Assembly: GCA_032433765.1 (NCBI GenBank)
Contig: JAVIAB010000051.1
Span: forward strand, 76,941,712-77,005,711
From: Megaustenia siamemsis
Taxonomy: Eukaryota; Mollusca; Gastropoda; Stylommatophora; Ariophantidae
Length of the DNA: 64,000 nt
Reading direction: 5' to 3'
The notes below the pieces were generated by a model. That model made no database searches and was not told where the DNA came from. It worked only from the letters and a program-made list of their open reading frames with translations. Below, piece after piece: positions 10,482 to 22,189 of the stretch. Made by a program: the position numbers and the translations under genes. Every line of letters begins with the position of its first letter. Positions within the stretch are counted from its first letter, which is position 1.

Positions 10482-10689
10482 TATCAATTTCAAAAGAGCG
10501 ATGAATCAGGCATCCTGACTCGCGAAAGCTGCACAATTTTTACGATTATAACTAAAATGGCCACTTAAATTTTTTAAATATAAAAATATTGAGAAAAAAA
10601 ATCAGCTATACTCTTTGTTACTGTATCTTTTAACGTGACTTCCAAGTATGTCTCATAACAGTTAGTACCTATCATCCTCACAGCCTGGC

Positions 10690-11547
10690 TGCTGTGAAGA
10701 TACACAACCGCTGTCGTTCCATTCTCCACTCTGATCCCACACTCGTCTACGTTTTAGTGATCCCCCTATTATCACCTTCCAACGCGGCATGAATTTGGGA
10801 GACATTATGGTTAGGAGTCATCTCCCCCGCTCCGACCATCAACACTTGGGTACGGTCCCTTGTGGTCATATCTGTATCACCTGTGCCTACACTGACTCTG
10901 TCTTATTCACTAACGGACGGTTTGAGATTAAGCATGGCTTCACATCTTCGAGATGTTCAACTGAATACTAGCACTCCAGTGTTTTCCCGGTTCAATTCCT
11001 CAGACCACAAGGGCAAAGACGACATCCGTATCACTGGTATTGTCCTTTGCCACTCTGGCAGCCGTAGCCGTTTGCTTTGGAGAATCGCCTATCGTCCAAT
11101 TTGGTTCGCTGACCCCACGAGGCATGAATGTATCTCACTCGTACACATAGTTTCCCTTTAGTTGCCCCATCCCTATTGCATAGTCTTCTCGGCTGCCTAC
11201 GTTTGGGCACTTTAGTCTATCCACTATGCCATGCTATTCACAGCTCTCCTCCACTAGACCCCACTGCGATACTTCAGTGGTCTCCTATACCTCTTTTGTC
11301 TGTGCTACTTTCCTTTCACATGTTTTTTTATTGTATCCCACGCTCAGACATATCATTCTTTCCACCTTTCGAGTACCTGTTATTCTTCTGTTCTATTCTT
11401 TCTCCTTTGTACATGCACACTGACCTCGGTGTGTACTCTTATGGTTATGTAGGCGTTATACGCACATTTCCACACATACATGTTTGTCCCTGTATGGGTG
11501 CGCATATGCATGTGTGTGGTCATTTGTATGGGCACAGGTATATAATA

Positions 11548-11604
<57 letters not shown>

Positions 11605-12075
11605 GCATGCATATTTGTATATGTATATACATACGCATTTGTGTGAGTGTGTGTGTATATACATGTACGTGTGGCCTTTTAGATACTTATAGACATTGTC
11701 AGTGTCTTTGTAGCGGGGTAGTCTAGGCAGTGTTTCCCTACTCACATATTTTTAGAACCCTTTACACGGTTTGACCCTCTGAGCAGCAGGGTAATTACAG
11801 CGCACAACAGCCAATCTCTCTTTTTCATTCCGGCCACGGTCCACGACACAGGGAAGAAATTGTTCTTTTCTTAAACCAGTTTGGATTATTTTGTTTTGGA
11901 TGTTTCATTACTAGTCAGCTATGTGGGATTAGTTTTATTTACTTACATATATGTGTGTGTGTGTTGTTTTGTTTGTTCCTGCTGAAGGCTTATTGAGCCG
12001 AAACGTCGTTCAAATTTGTGTCGCTTATCAATCACGTAAAGCTTTTACTATACCATTTTTTCTATATAAAAAAAA
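10690..12075 (+). mobile_element. Penelope-like element: C-terminal coding remnant and 3' region
   Basis: From about 10750 the plus frame reads DPPIITFQRGMNLGDIMVRS, which resembles the linker of Penelope-like reverse transcriptases. It is followed by a Cys-rich PCGHICITCAY motif and a hydrophobic/aromatic stretch ending near 10971. After a frameshift, FSRFNSSDHKGKDDIRITGI (about 10980-11045) resembles the end of the GIY-YIG endonuclease domain, and LTPRGMN-like residues follow at about 11120. The GIY and YIG motifs themselves are missing, so there is an internal deletion. The 3' region holds an AT microsatellite and, at 11978-12008, CTGCTGA with GCCGAAACGTCG, resembling the hammerhead ribozyme core found in these elements; the core has C where CTGATGA expects A. 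Confidence 0.7.
11541..11660. repeat. (AT)n and TATG/CATG microsatellite
   Basis: A pure AT run at about 11557-11600 is flanked by TATATACACATGCATGCATA. It lies inside the 3' region of the Penelope-like remnant. Confidence 0.9.
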
Positions 12076-12880
12076 AAATCTCCCTCACATTTAACATTAC
12101 TGCAGTTCACATGTTTATGATTCATTTGCATTTCTTTGCCTTAACCCCTTATTGTGTAGATGCTCAACATACATGATTTTTTTTTTTTACACAGCTAACT
12201 ATACAGCTAGCTGTGTGTAGCTGAACACAATTTTGTTCTGTTAGTTTTATCTAAATGCAATATCAATAATAATTCACTAGCATTTTGTGGTCAAAAGAAT
12301 GCGACGATAAAACGTTCCGGCCCGTTTGTGATTACATAAACTGTGGTACCAGGTTCGCGGTGCTCGTTAACGCTGTGCAGTATACGCTCCACACGGACAG
12401 ATAGGCTGACCAGGCAAGTAGGCAGATGGGTAGACAGAGAGGCGTAGTTATATACATGCGCAGAAAAACATACAACGTAGTCAGATAGAAAAAAGAATGA
12501 GAGACAGACACAAGGCAGCAGGGAGACAGAAAAAGAGGCAGACAGAAGAGAAGCAGTCATGCAGGCAAACATATAGATTGATAGGCGGGAGGACGGACGG
12601 AGGGAACGACAAACACAGACAGAGGGAGAGAGATAGACGAGAGGGAGGATGAGATAGAACAACATCATACACAGACAGACAAACTAATTTAGAAATAGAC
12701 AGAAACTGAAAAATAGATATATTAAAGAGTATATCAATTATTCTAGCGACTAAACACGTCAATGTCTAACGAAAACTAAATACGTCAATTAAGAAAGGCG
12801 GCATATCAGGGATGGTTTGGACAATGTGTTTTAACAAATAAATTCCAGCCAGTCAGAGCAAGATACTAAAAAAAAAGTTG
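12076..12880. other. Unassigned sequence with CAGA-rich stretch
   Basis: 12390-12700 is rich in CAGACAGA/GGGAGAGA motifs without a fixed unit. Apparent Ser/Leu-rich minus-strand ORFs come from this bias. Nothing else is recognisable. Confidence 0.5.
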
Positions 12881-12964
12881 TAATAAAAAAAAGGAAAAAA
12901 AAAACCTCTCTGTGAGACATGTCCATTCTTGGAACACCCGAGAAAGGAGGAAGGGGACTTTTAA

Positions 12965-13045
12965 GACAGAACAGCAAAGGCCGTTTGTCCAACGAGGCCG
13001 CCACAAAACGATTGGGTCTGAGTTTTTATTCCACCCTTTTATTTT
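12965..13045 (+). mobile_element. Short SINE-like fragment (element F)
   Basis: GGCCGTTTGTCC, GCCGCCAC and GAGTTTTTATTCCACCC match, with changes, the element at 14365-14493 (GGCCGCTTGGTC, GTCGCCACGACG, ATTTTTATTTCACCC). The family could not be identified. Confidence 0.4.
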
Positions 13046-13149
13046 ATCATCTCTTTTATTATCCTTCTTCTTATCCCTCGTTGACTTACTTATCCCGCTC
13101 ATTCCTGATGCACTAGAGTGTATCCTTATTTTATTGTCCGTTAGTGTTG

Positions 13150-13290
13150 TTCTCGTTTTCAAAAGTAAGTCGCATGTTGGCCGAAACGTCAGTATTTTGT
13201 TGTGTTTCTTTTTTGTAAAACTGTCACTATACCTTGTAGGAATTTACGTTACACCCCACCATTTGCTGCTTTTATTTCACCCCTTAAATG
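13150..13290 (+). mobile_element. Penelope-like element 3' tail fragment
   Basis: GGCCGAAACGTC at 13179-13190 is followed about 60 bp later by CACTATACC, the same order and spacing as the 3' end of the copy at 12000-12050. The upstream half of the hammerhead-like motif is not preserved. Confidence 0.5.
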
Positions 13291-13544
13291 CCTGAGAAAA
13301 GATCCAATGATTGAAAGTATAGCTTCTATTTTTATAATTGATGCGTGGCTAATAGGACATTTAAAAATATTTCAAACTACAAAAACCGTATAACCGTTTT
13401 ATTTTGTTTAGAGGGTGGCAGTACGTTTGCAATTGCCCCTCTAATGCAGTGATACAAACATAAAAAATAAAAATAAACATCAACAAATTACATGTTCCAA
13501 CACAACTATATTTTTTTAAATGACATAAAGCAAATCCTGCAGTT

Positions 13545-14280
13545 ACACACATTGTAATTGTTGACCAATATACAGATAATGATGGCAGGTCATCAGGAAA
13601 GAAAGAAAAACTAAACATCATAATAGAAAATACGTCTTTGAAGCAAGTAGACAATTTTAAATATCTGGGTAGCACATTAGCACAAGACAGCAACCAAGAG
13701 ACAGAGATAGATGTAAGGTGTAACAAAGCATGCCAAGTTATAGGCCAAGTATCAACACTATTGAAAAACAAGGCAATAACTACGGAAGCAAAAAGGGCAA
13801 TATACAAATCAATTTTTCTACCAACTCTGAGTTATCAGTGCCAGAATTGGACGCTGGACTCTAGAACAATAAGAAAGATAACGACCACCGAAATGAAATG
13901 TGTCAGGAGAATGACAGGAAATAGTTTAAGGGACAGAGTAAGAAACACCGACCTGAGGAAGAAACTCGAAATTGAACCAGCCATCGAATACATAAAGAAA
14001 CAACAAATAAATTGGTTCGGCCACATAACAAGACAAAAAGAACTAACAATGACTCAAAGAGCCTTAAATAAACGCTACGAAAATGTCAGATTAAGAGGAA
14101 GACCGAGAAAGAGATGGATAAAGGGAATACTAGAGTCACTAGGAGGAATAACATCAGAAGAGGCCAACAGAAAAGCAAAGAATGGCAGATTGTTTCTCCC
14201 CTCGACGCCAACGGCAGCAGAGGAAGGATATAAGAAAAAAGAAAGAAGAAGAAGATGGCAGGTCAGTGCAAACTCTATAA
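13545..14280 (+). mobile_element. LINE L6 reverse transcriptase C-terminus
   Basis: An open frame from 13638 encodes about 225 residues of the post-catalytic part of a LINE reverse transcriptase. In order it shows NFKYLGSTL, LPTLSYQCQNWTLD, TEMKCVRRMTGNSL, INWFGHITRQ and GRPRKRW. The catalytic palm is absent, so the copy is 5'-truncated. The end is a short AAG-rich tail (AAGAAAGAAGAAGAAGATGG). Related pieces occur at 42606-42860 and, reversed, at 46590-47130. This frame is free of stops and so is one of the less decayed fragments. Confidence 0.85.
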
Positions 14281-14364
14281 ATAAAAAAAAAAAAAACTAT
14301 CTTTACGACACATAGTAAGTACCATTGCTGGTGTATGTCGAGGGGTAACGATAGAACCCGAGGG

Positions 14365-14493
14365 ATAAAGGCCGCTTGGTCAAGCAGTCGCCACGACGTG
14401 TGAGACTCAGAATTTTTATTTCACCCCCGAAAGAAAAAAATCATTTCTGTCTACCGCGGGCGTCGAACACCATACGCCGGCTTTTCAGCTAGC
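14365..14493. mobile_element. Element F, copy 1, at the edge of the 25-bp satellite
   Basis: GGCCGCTTGGTCAAGCAGTC, GTGTGAGACTCAG and ATTTTTATTTCACCCCCG are followed by GTCGAACACCATACGCCGG. It has the look of a tRNA-related SINE but no clean B box. It is repeated at 15421-15541 as part of a larger duplication. Confidence 0.45.
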
Positions 14494-14494
14494 G

Positions 14495-17400
14495 GTGGCA
14501 AATTTGCCACCCTAATGTGACAAAAGAAATGCCAGCTCAAAGTAGCAATATAGATGCCGTAATAAAGTGGCAAAATAGATGCATTCCTAAAGTGGCAAAA
14601 TAGATGCCATACTAAAGTGGCAAAATAGATGCACTCCTAAAGTGGCAAAATAGATGCACTCCTAAAGTGGCAAAATAGATGCCATACTAAAGTGGCAAAA
14701 TAGATGCACTCCTAAAGTGGCAAAATTAGTGCCCTCCTAAAGTGGCAAAATAGATGCCATACTAAAGTGGCAAAATAGATGCCATCCTAAAGTGGCAAAA
14801 TAGATGTCATCCTAAAGTGGGAAAATAGATGACATCCTAAAGTGGCAAAATAGATGTCATACTAAAGTGGCAAAATATATGCCATCCTAAAGTGGCAAAA
14901 TAGATGTCATACTAAAGTGGCAAAATAGATGCCATCCTAAAGTGGCAAAATAGATGTCATCCTAAAGTGGCAAAATAGTTGCCACACTAAAGTGGCAAGG
15001 GAGGTGCCCTCCTAAAGTGGCAACATAGATGCCATTCTAAAGTGGCAAAATAGATGCCATCCTAAAGTGGCAAAATAGATGTCATCCTAAAGTGGGAAAA
15101 TAGATGACATCCTAAAGTGGCAAAATAGATGTCATACTAAAGTGGCAAAATATATGCCATCCTAAAGTGGCAAAATAGATGTCATACTAAAGTGGCAAAA
15201 TAGATGCCATCCTAAAGTGGCAAAATAGATGCCATCCTAAAGTGGCAAAATAGTTGCCACACTAAAGTGGCAAGGGAGGTGCCCTCCTAAAGTGGCAACA
15301 TAGATGCCATTCTAAAGTGGCAAAATAGATGCCATACTAAAGTGGCAAGATAGATGTCATACTAAAGTGGTAAAATAGATTCCATACTAAAATGGTAAAA
15401 TAGATGCCACACTAAAGTGGATAAGGCCGCTTGGTCAAGCAGTCGCCACGACGTGTGAGACTAGATTTTTATTTCAAACCGAAAGAAAAAATCATTTCTG
15501 TCTACCGCGGCGTCGAACACCATAGCCGGCTTTTCAGCTAGCGTGGCAAATTTGCCACCCTAATGTGACAAAAGAAATGCCAGCTCAAAGTAGCAATATA
15601 GATGCCGTATAAAGTGGCAAAATAGATGCATCCTAAAGTGGCAAAATAGATGCCATACTAAAGTGGCAAAATAGATGCACTCCTAAAGTGGCAAAATAGA
15701 TGCACTCCTAAAGTGGCAAAATAGATGCCATACTAAAGTGGCAAAATAGAAGCACTCCTAAAGTGGCAAAATTAGTGCCCTCCTAAAGTGGCAAAATAGA
15801 TGCCATACTAAAGTGGCAAAATAGATGCCATCCTAAAGTGGCAAAATAGATGCCATCCTAAAGTGGGAAATAGATGCCATCCTAAAGTGGCAAAATAGAT
15901 GCCATACTAAAGTGGCAAAATAGATGCCATCCTAAAGTGGCAAAATAGATGTCATACTAAAGTGGCAAAATAGATGCCATCCTAAAGTGGCAAAATAGAT
16001 GTCATCCTAAAGTGGCAAAATAGTTGCCACACTAAGTGGCAGGGAGGTGCCCTCCTAAAGTGGCAACATAGATGCCATTCTAAAGTGGCAAAATAGATGC
16101 CATCCTAAAGTGGCAAAATAGATGTCATCCTAAAGTGGGAAAATAGATGACATCCTAAAGTGGCAAAATAGATGTCATACTAAATGGCAAAATATATGCC
16201 ATCCTAAAGTGCAAAATAGATGTCATACTAAAGTGGCAAAATAGATGCCATACTAAAGTGGCAAAATAGATGCCATCCTAAAGTGGCAAAATAGTTGCCA
16301 CACTAAAGTGCAAGGGAGGTGCCCTCCTAAAGTGGCAACATAGATGCCATTCTAAAGTGCAAAATAGATGCCATACTAAAGTGGCAAAATAGATGTCATA
16401 CTAAAGTGGTAAATAGATTCCATACTAAATGGTAAAATAGATGCCACACTAAAGTGGCAAAGAGATGCCATACTAAAGTGGCAAAATAGATGTCATAGTA
16501 AAGTGACAAAATAGATGCCATACTAAAGTAGCAAAATAGATGCCATACTAAAGTTGCAAAATAGATGCCACACTAAAGTGGCACAATAGATGCCATACTA
16601 AAGTGGCAAAATAGATGCCATACTAAAGTGGCAAAATAGATGCACTCCTAAAGTGGCAAAATAGATGCCATCCTAAAGTGGCAAAATAGATGCCACACTA
16701 AAGTGTCAAAATAGATGCCACCCTAAAGTGGCATATTAAATGCCATACTAAAGTGGTAAAATAGATGCCATACTAAAGTGGCAAAATAGATGCCATTCTA
16801 AAGTGGCAAAAAGATGACATCTAAAGTGGCAAAATAGATGCCATCCTAAAGTGGCAAAATAGATGCCATCCTAAGGTGGAAAATAGATGCCATCCTAAAG
16901 TGGCAAAATAGATGACATCCTAAAGTGGCAAAATAGATGTCATACTAAAGTGGCAAAATAGATGCCGCACTAAAGTGGTAAAATAGATGCCATACTAAAG
17001 TGGCAAAATAGATGCCATACTAGAGTGCAAAATAGATGTCATAGTAAAGTGGCAAAATAGATGCCATACTAAAGTGGCAAAATAGATGCCATCTAAAGTG
17101 GCAAAATAGATGCACCTAAAGTGGTACAATAGATGCCATACTAAAGTGGCAAAATAGTTGCCATACTAAAGTGGCAAAATAGATGCACTCCTAAAGTGGC
17201 AAAATAGATGCCATCCTAAAGTGGCAAAATAGATGTCATACTAAAGTGGCAAAATAGATGCCACCCTAAAGTGGCATAATTAATGCCATACTAAAGTGGC
17301 AAATAGATGCCATACTAAAGTGGCAAAATAGATGCCATTCTAAAGTGGCAAAAGAGATGCCATACTAAAGTGGCAAAATAGATGCCATCCTAAGTGGCAA

Positions 17401-19495
17401 ATAGATGCCATCCTAAAGTGGGAAAATAGATGCCATCCTAAAGTGGCAAAATAGATGACATCCTAAAGTGGCAAAATAGATGTCATACTAAAGTGGCAAA
17501 ATAGATGCCACACTAAAGTGGTAAAATAGATGCCATACTAAAGTTGCAAAATAGATGCCATACTAGAGTAGCAAAATAGATGTCATACTAAAGTTGCAAA
17601 AAAGATGCCACACTAAAGTGGTACAATAGATGCCATACTAAAGTTGCAAAATAGATGCCATACTAAAGTGGCAAAATAGATGACATCATAAAGTGGTAAA
17701 ATAGATGCCATCCTAAAGTGGCAAAATAGATGCTACACTAAAGTGTCAAAATAGATGCCACCCTAAAGTGGCATATTAAATGCCATACTAAAGTGGTAAA
17801 ATAGATGCCATACTAAAGTGGCAAAATAGATGCCATTCTAAAGTGGCAAAAGAGATGCATACTAAAGTGGCAAAATAGATGCCATCCTAAAGTGGCAAAA
17901 TAGATGCCATCCTAAGGTGGGAAAATAGATGCCATCCTAAAGTGGCAAAATAGATGACATCCTAAAGTGGCAAAATAGATGTCATACTAAAGTGGCAAAA
18001 TAGATGCACCTAAAGTGGCAAAATATATGCATACTAAAGTGGCAAAATAGATGCCATACTAAAGTAGCAAAATAGATGTCATAGTAAAGTGGCAAAATAG
18101 ATGCCATACTAAAGTAGCAAAATAGATGCCATACTAAAGTGCAAAATAGATGCCACACTAAAGTGGTACAATAGATGCCATACTAAAGTTGCAAAATAGA
18201 TGCCATACTAAAGTGGCAAAATAGATGCACTCCTAAAGTGGCAAATAGATGCCATCCTAATGTGGCAAAATAGATGCCACACTAAAGTGTCAAAATAGAT
18301 GCCACCCTAAAGTGGCAAATAAATGCCATACTAAAGTGGTAAAATAGATGCCATACTAAAGTGGCAAAATAGATGCCATTCTAAAGTGGCAAAAGAGATG
18401 CCATACTAGAGTGGCAAAATAGATGCCATCCTAAAGTGGCAAAATAGATGCCATCCTAAGGTGGGAAAATAGATGCCATCCTAAAGTGGCAAAATAGATG
18501 ACATCCTAAAGTGGCAAAATAGATGTCATACTAAAGTGGCAAAATAGATGCCACACTAAAGTGGTAAAATAGATGCCATACTAAAGTTGCAAAATAGATG
18601 CCATACTAGAGTAGCAAAATAGATGTCATACTAAAGTTGCAAAAAAGATGCCACACTAAAGTGGTAAAATAGATGCCATACTAAAGTTGCAAAATAGATG
18701 CCATCCTAAAGTGGCAAAATAGATGACATCCTAAAGTGGTAAAATAGATGCCATCCTAAAGTGGCAAAATAGATGCTACACTAAAGTGGCAAAATAGATG
18801 CCACCCTAAAGTGGCAAATAAACGCCATACTAAAGTGGCAAAATAGATGCCATACTAAAGTGGCAAAATAGATGCCACTAAAGTGGCAAAAAGATGCCAT
18901 CCCTAAAGTGGTAAATAGATGCCATACTAATGGCAAAATAGATACACTCCTAAAGTGGTAAAATAGATGCCATACTAAAGTGGCAAAATAGATGCCATAC
19001 TAAAGTGGTAAAATATATGCCATCCTAAAGTAGCAAAATAGATGCATACTAAAGTGGCAAAATAGATGCCATACTAAAGTGGCAAAATAGATGCATACTA
19101 AAGTGGCAAAATAGATGCTATACTAAAGTGGCAAAATAGATGCCATCCTAAAGTGGCAAAATAGATGCCATACTAAAGTGGCAAAATAGATGCTATACTA
19201 AAGTGGCAAATTAGATGCCATCATAAAGTTGCAAAATAGATGCCATACTAAAGTGGCAAAATAGATGCCACCCTAAAGTGACAAAATAGATGCGACCCCA
19301 AAGTGGCAAAAGTGATGGCATACTAAAGTGGCAAAATAGATGCCATCCTAAAGTGGTAAAATAGATGCCATCCTAAAGTGGCAAAATAGATGCTCTCCTA
19401 AAGTGGCAAAATAGATGCCGTACTAAAGTGGCAAAATAGATGCCATCCTAAACTGGCAAAAGAGATGCCACCCTAAAGTGATAAAATAGATGGCA
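14495..19495. repeat. 25-bp satellite, about 200 units, with higher-order structure
   Basis: Units of 25 bp start AGTGGCAAAATAGATGCCAT and end ACTAA or CCTAA. A one-off copy of element F interrupts it at 15421-15541. Marker units recur 275 bp apart in the first kilobase and about 1,040 bp apart (substeps of about 543 and 498) between 16.7 and 18.8 kb. The first unit is a perfect palindrome. Stops in all frames exclude coding. Confidence 0.95.
15421..16457. repeat. Second copy of a 1.05-kb block within the satellite
   Basis: The segment repeats 14365-15420 in the same order, including element F and all marker units, but is about 19 bp shorter. Most differences are single-base losses, for example GCGGGCG to GCGGCG and TACGCC to TAGCC. 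It is either a recent duplication or an assembly duplicate. Confidence 0.8.
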
Positions 19496-19554
19496 TTACC
19501 TCGTAAAGGATAAATTTGCAGAAAATAACTTAATGAGATCTTTCAGTGATTAGA

Positions 19555-19620
19555 ATTCTTATTTTCCCCCACGTGGTTAACTAGAGTGAGTTATCGATTC
19601 GGCCACCCACTCTCCGAAGT
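19555..19620 (-). mobile_element. SINE E head fragment
   Basis: Read on the minus strand it gives GGAGAGTGGGTGGCCGAATC and GATAACTC, matching the tRNA-like head of the element at 48131-48311. Nothing of its body is evident. Confidence 0.5.
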
Positions 19621-19675
19621 TTTAATTCAGTTCTAAATAAGGAGATATTCCAAGAAAGAGGTTTTTACAATATAC

Positions 19676-19840
19676 CAAGTGGGTTAATGTACCAAGTGGG
19701 TTAATGTACCAAGTGGGTTAGTGTACCAAGTGGGTTAGTGTACCAAGTGGGTTATAGTCACAAATGGGTTAGTGTTTAAAGTGGGTTAATGTCACAAATG
19801 GGTTAATGTTTAAAGTGGGTTAATGTACCAAGCGGTTTTG
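19676..19840. repeat. 17-bp minisatellite
   Basis: About nine units read ACCAAGTGGGTTAATGT, with CACAAATGGGTTA and TTTAAAGTGGGTTA variants alternating in the second half. Confidence 0.9.
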
Positions 19841-19849
19841 AAATATTTT

Positions 19850-20100
19850 TTCTTAACCAGGTCTCATGTCCTTTAAAGGATGTTGCATTCACTGCAGCTC
19901 GTATGAAAGAATCTCTGTCTCTAGCCAGATCTCCCACATCTGTTGTCATGTTCAGGGTCTCCTTGATGTCTTTAAACAATTGTATCCATTGCCTGCCCAT
20001 GATACGTCGCCCAGGAACCATGGTTTCCATTATTGTTCTTTCCAGCCCGCTGTGTCTTTGACGTGGCCACATTGGTCCAATTTACACTGTAGAATGGTGT
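19850..20100 (-). mobile_element. LINE reverse transcriptase C-terminal fragment
   Basis: The minus frame (19803-20072) shows SGLERTIMETMVPGRR, then GRQWIQLFKDIKETL, DLARDRDSFI and AAVNATS. This is the arrangement that follows the WxGHxxR motif at the end of many LINE reverse transcriptases. GHVKDTAGWKEQ, in another frame around 20050, is the preceding motif after a frameshift. The family was not linked to the others in the window. Confidence 0.7.
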
Positions 20101-20289
20101 TTATAACATAGTTCTTTTTAATGTTTAAGTCTTTTAGTTTATCTTCCTTGTTTTTCTTTTTTTCATTATCCTGAAATACCCCCACCTCGAATAAGAAAAA
20201 AAACATCATTGAGTTCGGGTGTTTCAAAAAGGATAAAGTAACGAAGATCTGATCTAGTGTATATTTCAGTGTCGAATTATGATCTTCTT

Positions 20290-20907
20290 CTCTTCCTTTC
20301 AGCTCCCTGTGGAGCATAAGTCTTCAACAAACACTTTCCACGTCGTTCTGTTTCTTGCCATTCTTTTAAGATCATTCCATGTCTTCCCCATTATCTTCAT
20401 CTCTGCTTCTATCTGTCTTCTCCAATAATTATTTGTTCTTCCTCGTCTTTTCCCCTGGGGATTCCAAAAAAAGGGCCTGTTGTGTAATACTCTCAGTTAG
20501 CTTCCGCAGTGTGTGTCCTATCCAGCGCCATTGTCTTCGCTGTATCTCTTTATCCACTGGTATTTGCCTGGTTCATTTCCATAATTCTATGTTAGTGATT
20601 TTGTCCTGCCATTTCCATCCTTTTATTCTGCGTAAGCATCCACTAATGAAAGTCTGTATCTTTATGATTGTCAATTTTGTTGTTATCCATGTTTCACAGC
20701 CATATAATATGACTGACTTAACATTGGAGTTGAAAATTTTGTGTGTGTATTTAACCTAATTTCTTTGGACTTCCATATGTCTCCCAGTGCAACAAAAGCT
20801 CCTCTTGCTTTTGATATCCTTATTTTGGTATCATTTTCTGTTCCTCCCTCTTTATCTATATTACTGCCCAGATAAATGGAGCCTAGCAGGTCTGACACAA
20901 AATGCAT
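20290..20907 (-). mobile_element. LINE-W reverse transcriptase C-terminus, longest copy
   Basis: Reading the minus strand from 20907: IYLGSNIDKEGGTENDTKIR, GAFVALGDIWKSKEIRL, SYYMAVKHG (frameshifted from a YGCETW-type motif), then, in shifted frames, RRIKGWKWQDKITN, a WIGHTLRK motif and GKRRGR. It ends in CTCCACAGGGAGCTGAAAGG. The reverse transcriptase palm is missing. Shorter copies lie at 21304-21720 and 31210-31552. Confidence 0.8.
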
Positions 20908-21058
20908 CGAATTATGATACTCTACTGAAATATTTGAAAATATCGGAACGAGAATACGTCACAGAGGATGTGGCTTACAACAGCCAAGCTGTAGTGCATA
21001 AAGGTTTACATTAGCTGTGTATACGTTGTTTGGTTAGGGTCACATACTTTAGTAAGAT

Positions 21059-21067
21059 ATCTATCTA

Positions 21068-21101
<34 letters not shown>
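21059..21101. repeat. (ATCT)n(AT)n microsatellite
   Basis: ATCTATCTATCT is followed by a pure TA run. Confidence 0.9.
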
Positions 21102-21108
<7 letters not shown>

Positions 21109-21201
21109 GCATAAATGAAGGGCTGGGATGAAATGAGTTAAGGTATTACTAAGATATTTAGGCTTAAGATTGTATGTGATGTGCTTCAGTTTGATTGTGA
21201 T

Positions 21202-21204
<3 letters not shown>

Positions 21205-21237
<33 letters not shown>

Positions 21238-21240
21238 TAT

Positions 21241-21297
<57 letters not shown>
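21205..21297. repeat. (GA)n(TA)n compound microsatellite
   Basis: A GAGA run of about 28 bp passes through ACAGATATAGA into a TA run of about 50 bp. Confidence 0.9.
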
Positions 21298-21300
<3 letters not shown>

Positions 21301-21303
21301 TTA

Positions 21304-21720
21304 TAGATATTTCAACTCCCTGTGGAGCATAGATCTTCAACAAACACTTTCAACTCCCAGTGTAGCATAGGTCTTTAATATACACTTTCAAAGCCGTTTT
21401 TTTTTTGCCATTTCTTTTAAGATCATTCTATTTCCTTCCCATCATCTTCACCTCTGCTTCCACCTGTCTTCATCACGAATGTGTTGGTCTTCATCTTTGT
21501 CTTTTCCCCTGGGGGTTCCAAAAAAGGGCATGTCGTGCAATACTCTTTATTGGCTTCCGCAGTGTGTGTTATATCCAGCACCATCGTCGTCATTGTATCT
21601 CTTTGTTCACTGCTTTTGACTGGTATTTTTTCATAATTCTACGTTAGTGATTTTCTCCTGCCATTTCCATCCTTTTATTCCGCACAAGCATTCATTAACG
21701 AAGGTCTGTGTCTTCGTAAT
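21304..21720 (-). mobile_element. LINE-W 3' end, second copy
   Basis: It matches 20290-20680 over most of its length: TTCAACTCCCTGTGGAGCAT, CCCCTGGGGGTTCCAAAA, GGCTTCCGCAGTGTGTG and TCCTGCCATTTCCATCC. A small tandem duplication (AACTCCCTGTGGAGCATAG then AACTCCCAGTGTAGCATAG) sits at its 3' end. All frames are broken. Confidence 0.8.
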
Positions 21721-22189
21721 TGTCATTGGTTTCTACGTTTACAAAGCCTTACATTAATACAGGAGCCAACACGGCCCTTCCCCACCTTTTACCTTCTTCT
21801 TTTTGTATAAAATATTGTGCTGCTGACACAAGATCGAAAATTTGTGCCGATAGTGAAAAATGTCGACTCATTACCGTATTCCCTAAACGTCGCACTCATA
21901 GCGCGGTGCACAACGGCTTGTTTTCATAGAAAAATGCCATTTTAATATTTTTGAAAGTTCCATTTTCATTATATCTTCCAATCTTTTAATTATGTAGATT
22001 TATCAGCGTTTATAGATTAAGTTGTCATGAAATAGTACGTTTCACTCATTCTTAAACCTGATATTTTACAGAAGAGGTTTCTGCGATATCAGACATAAAA
22101 CGTGCACAGTTTTAGCTAAAGTCAATATGTGTGTATGAATGATATTTTACCAGTTATTGCTAATTATAATAATAATCACCATCATCAAG

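Noticed and set aside
14495..19495. CRISPR array (regular short repeats).
   Set aside because: Units are contiguous with no unique spacers, and the sequence context is animal. The same applies to all other arrays.
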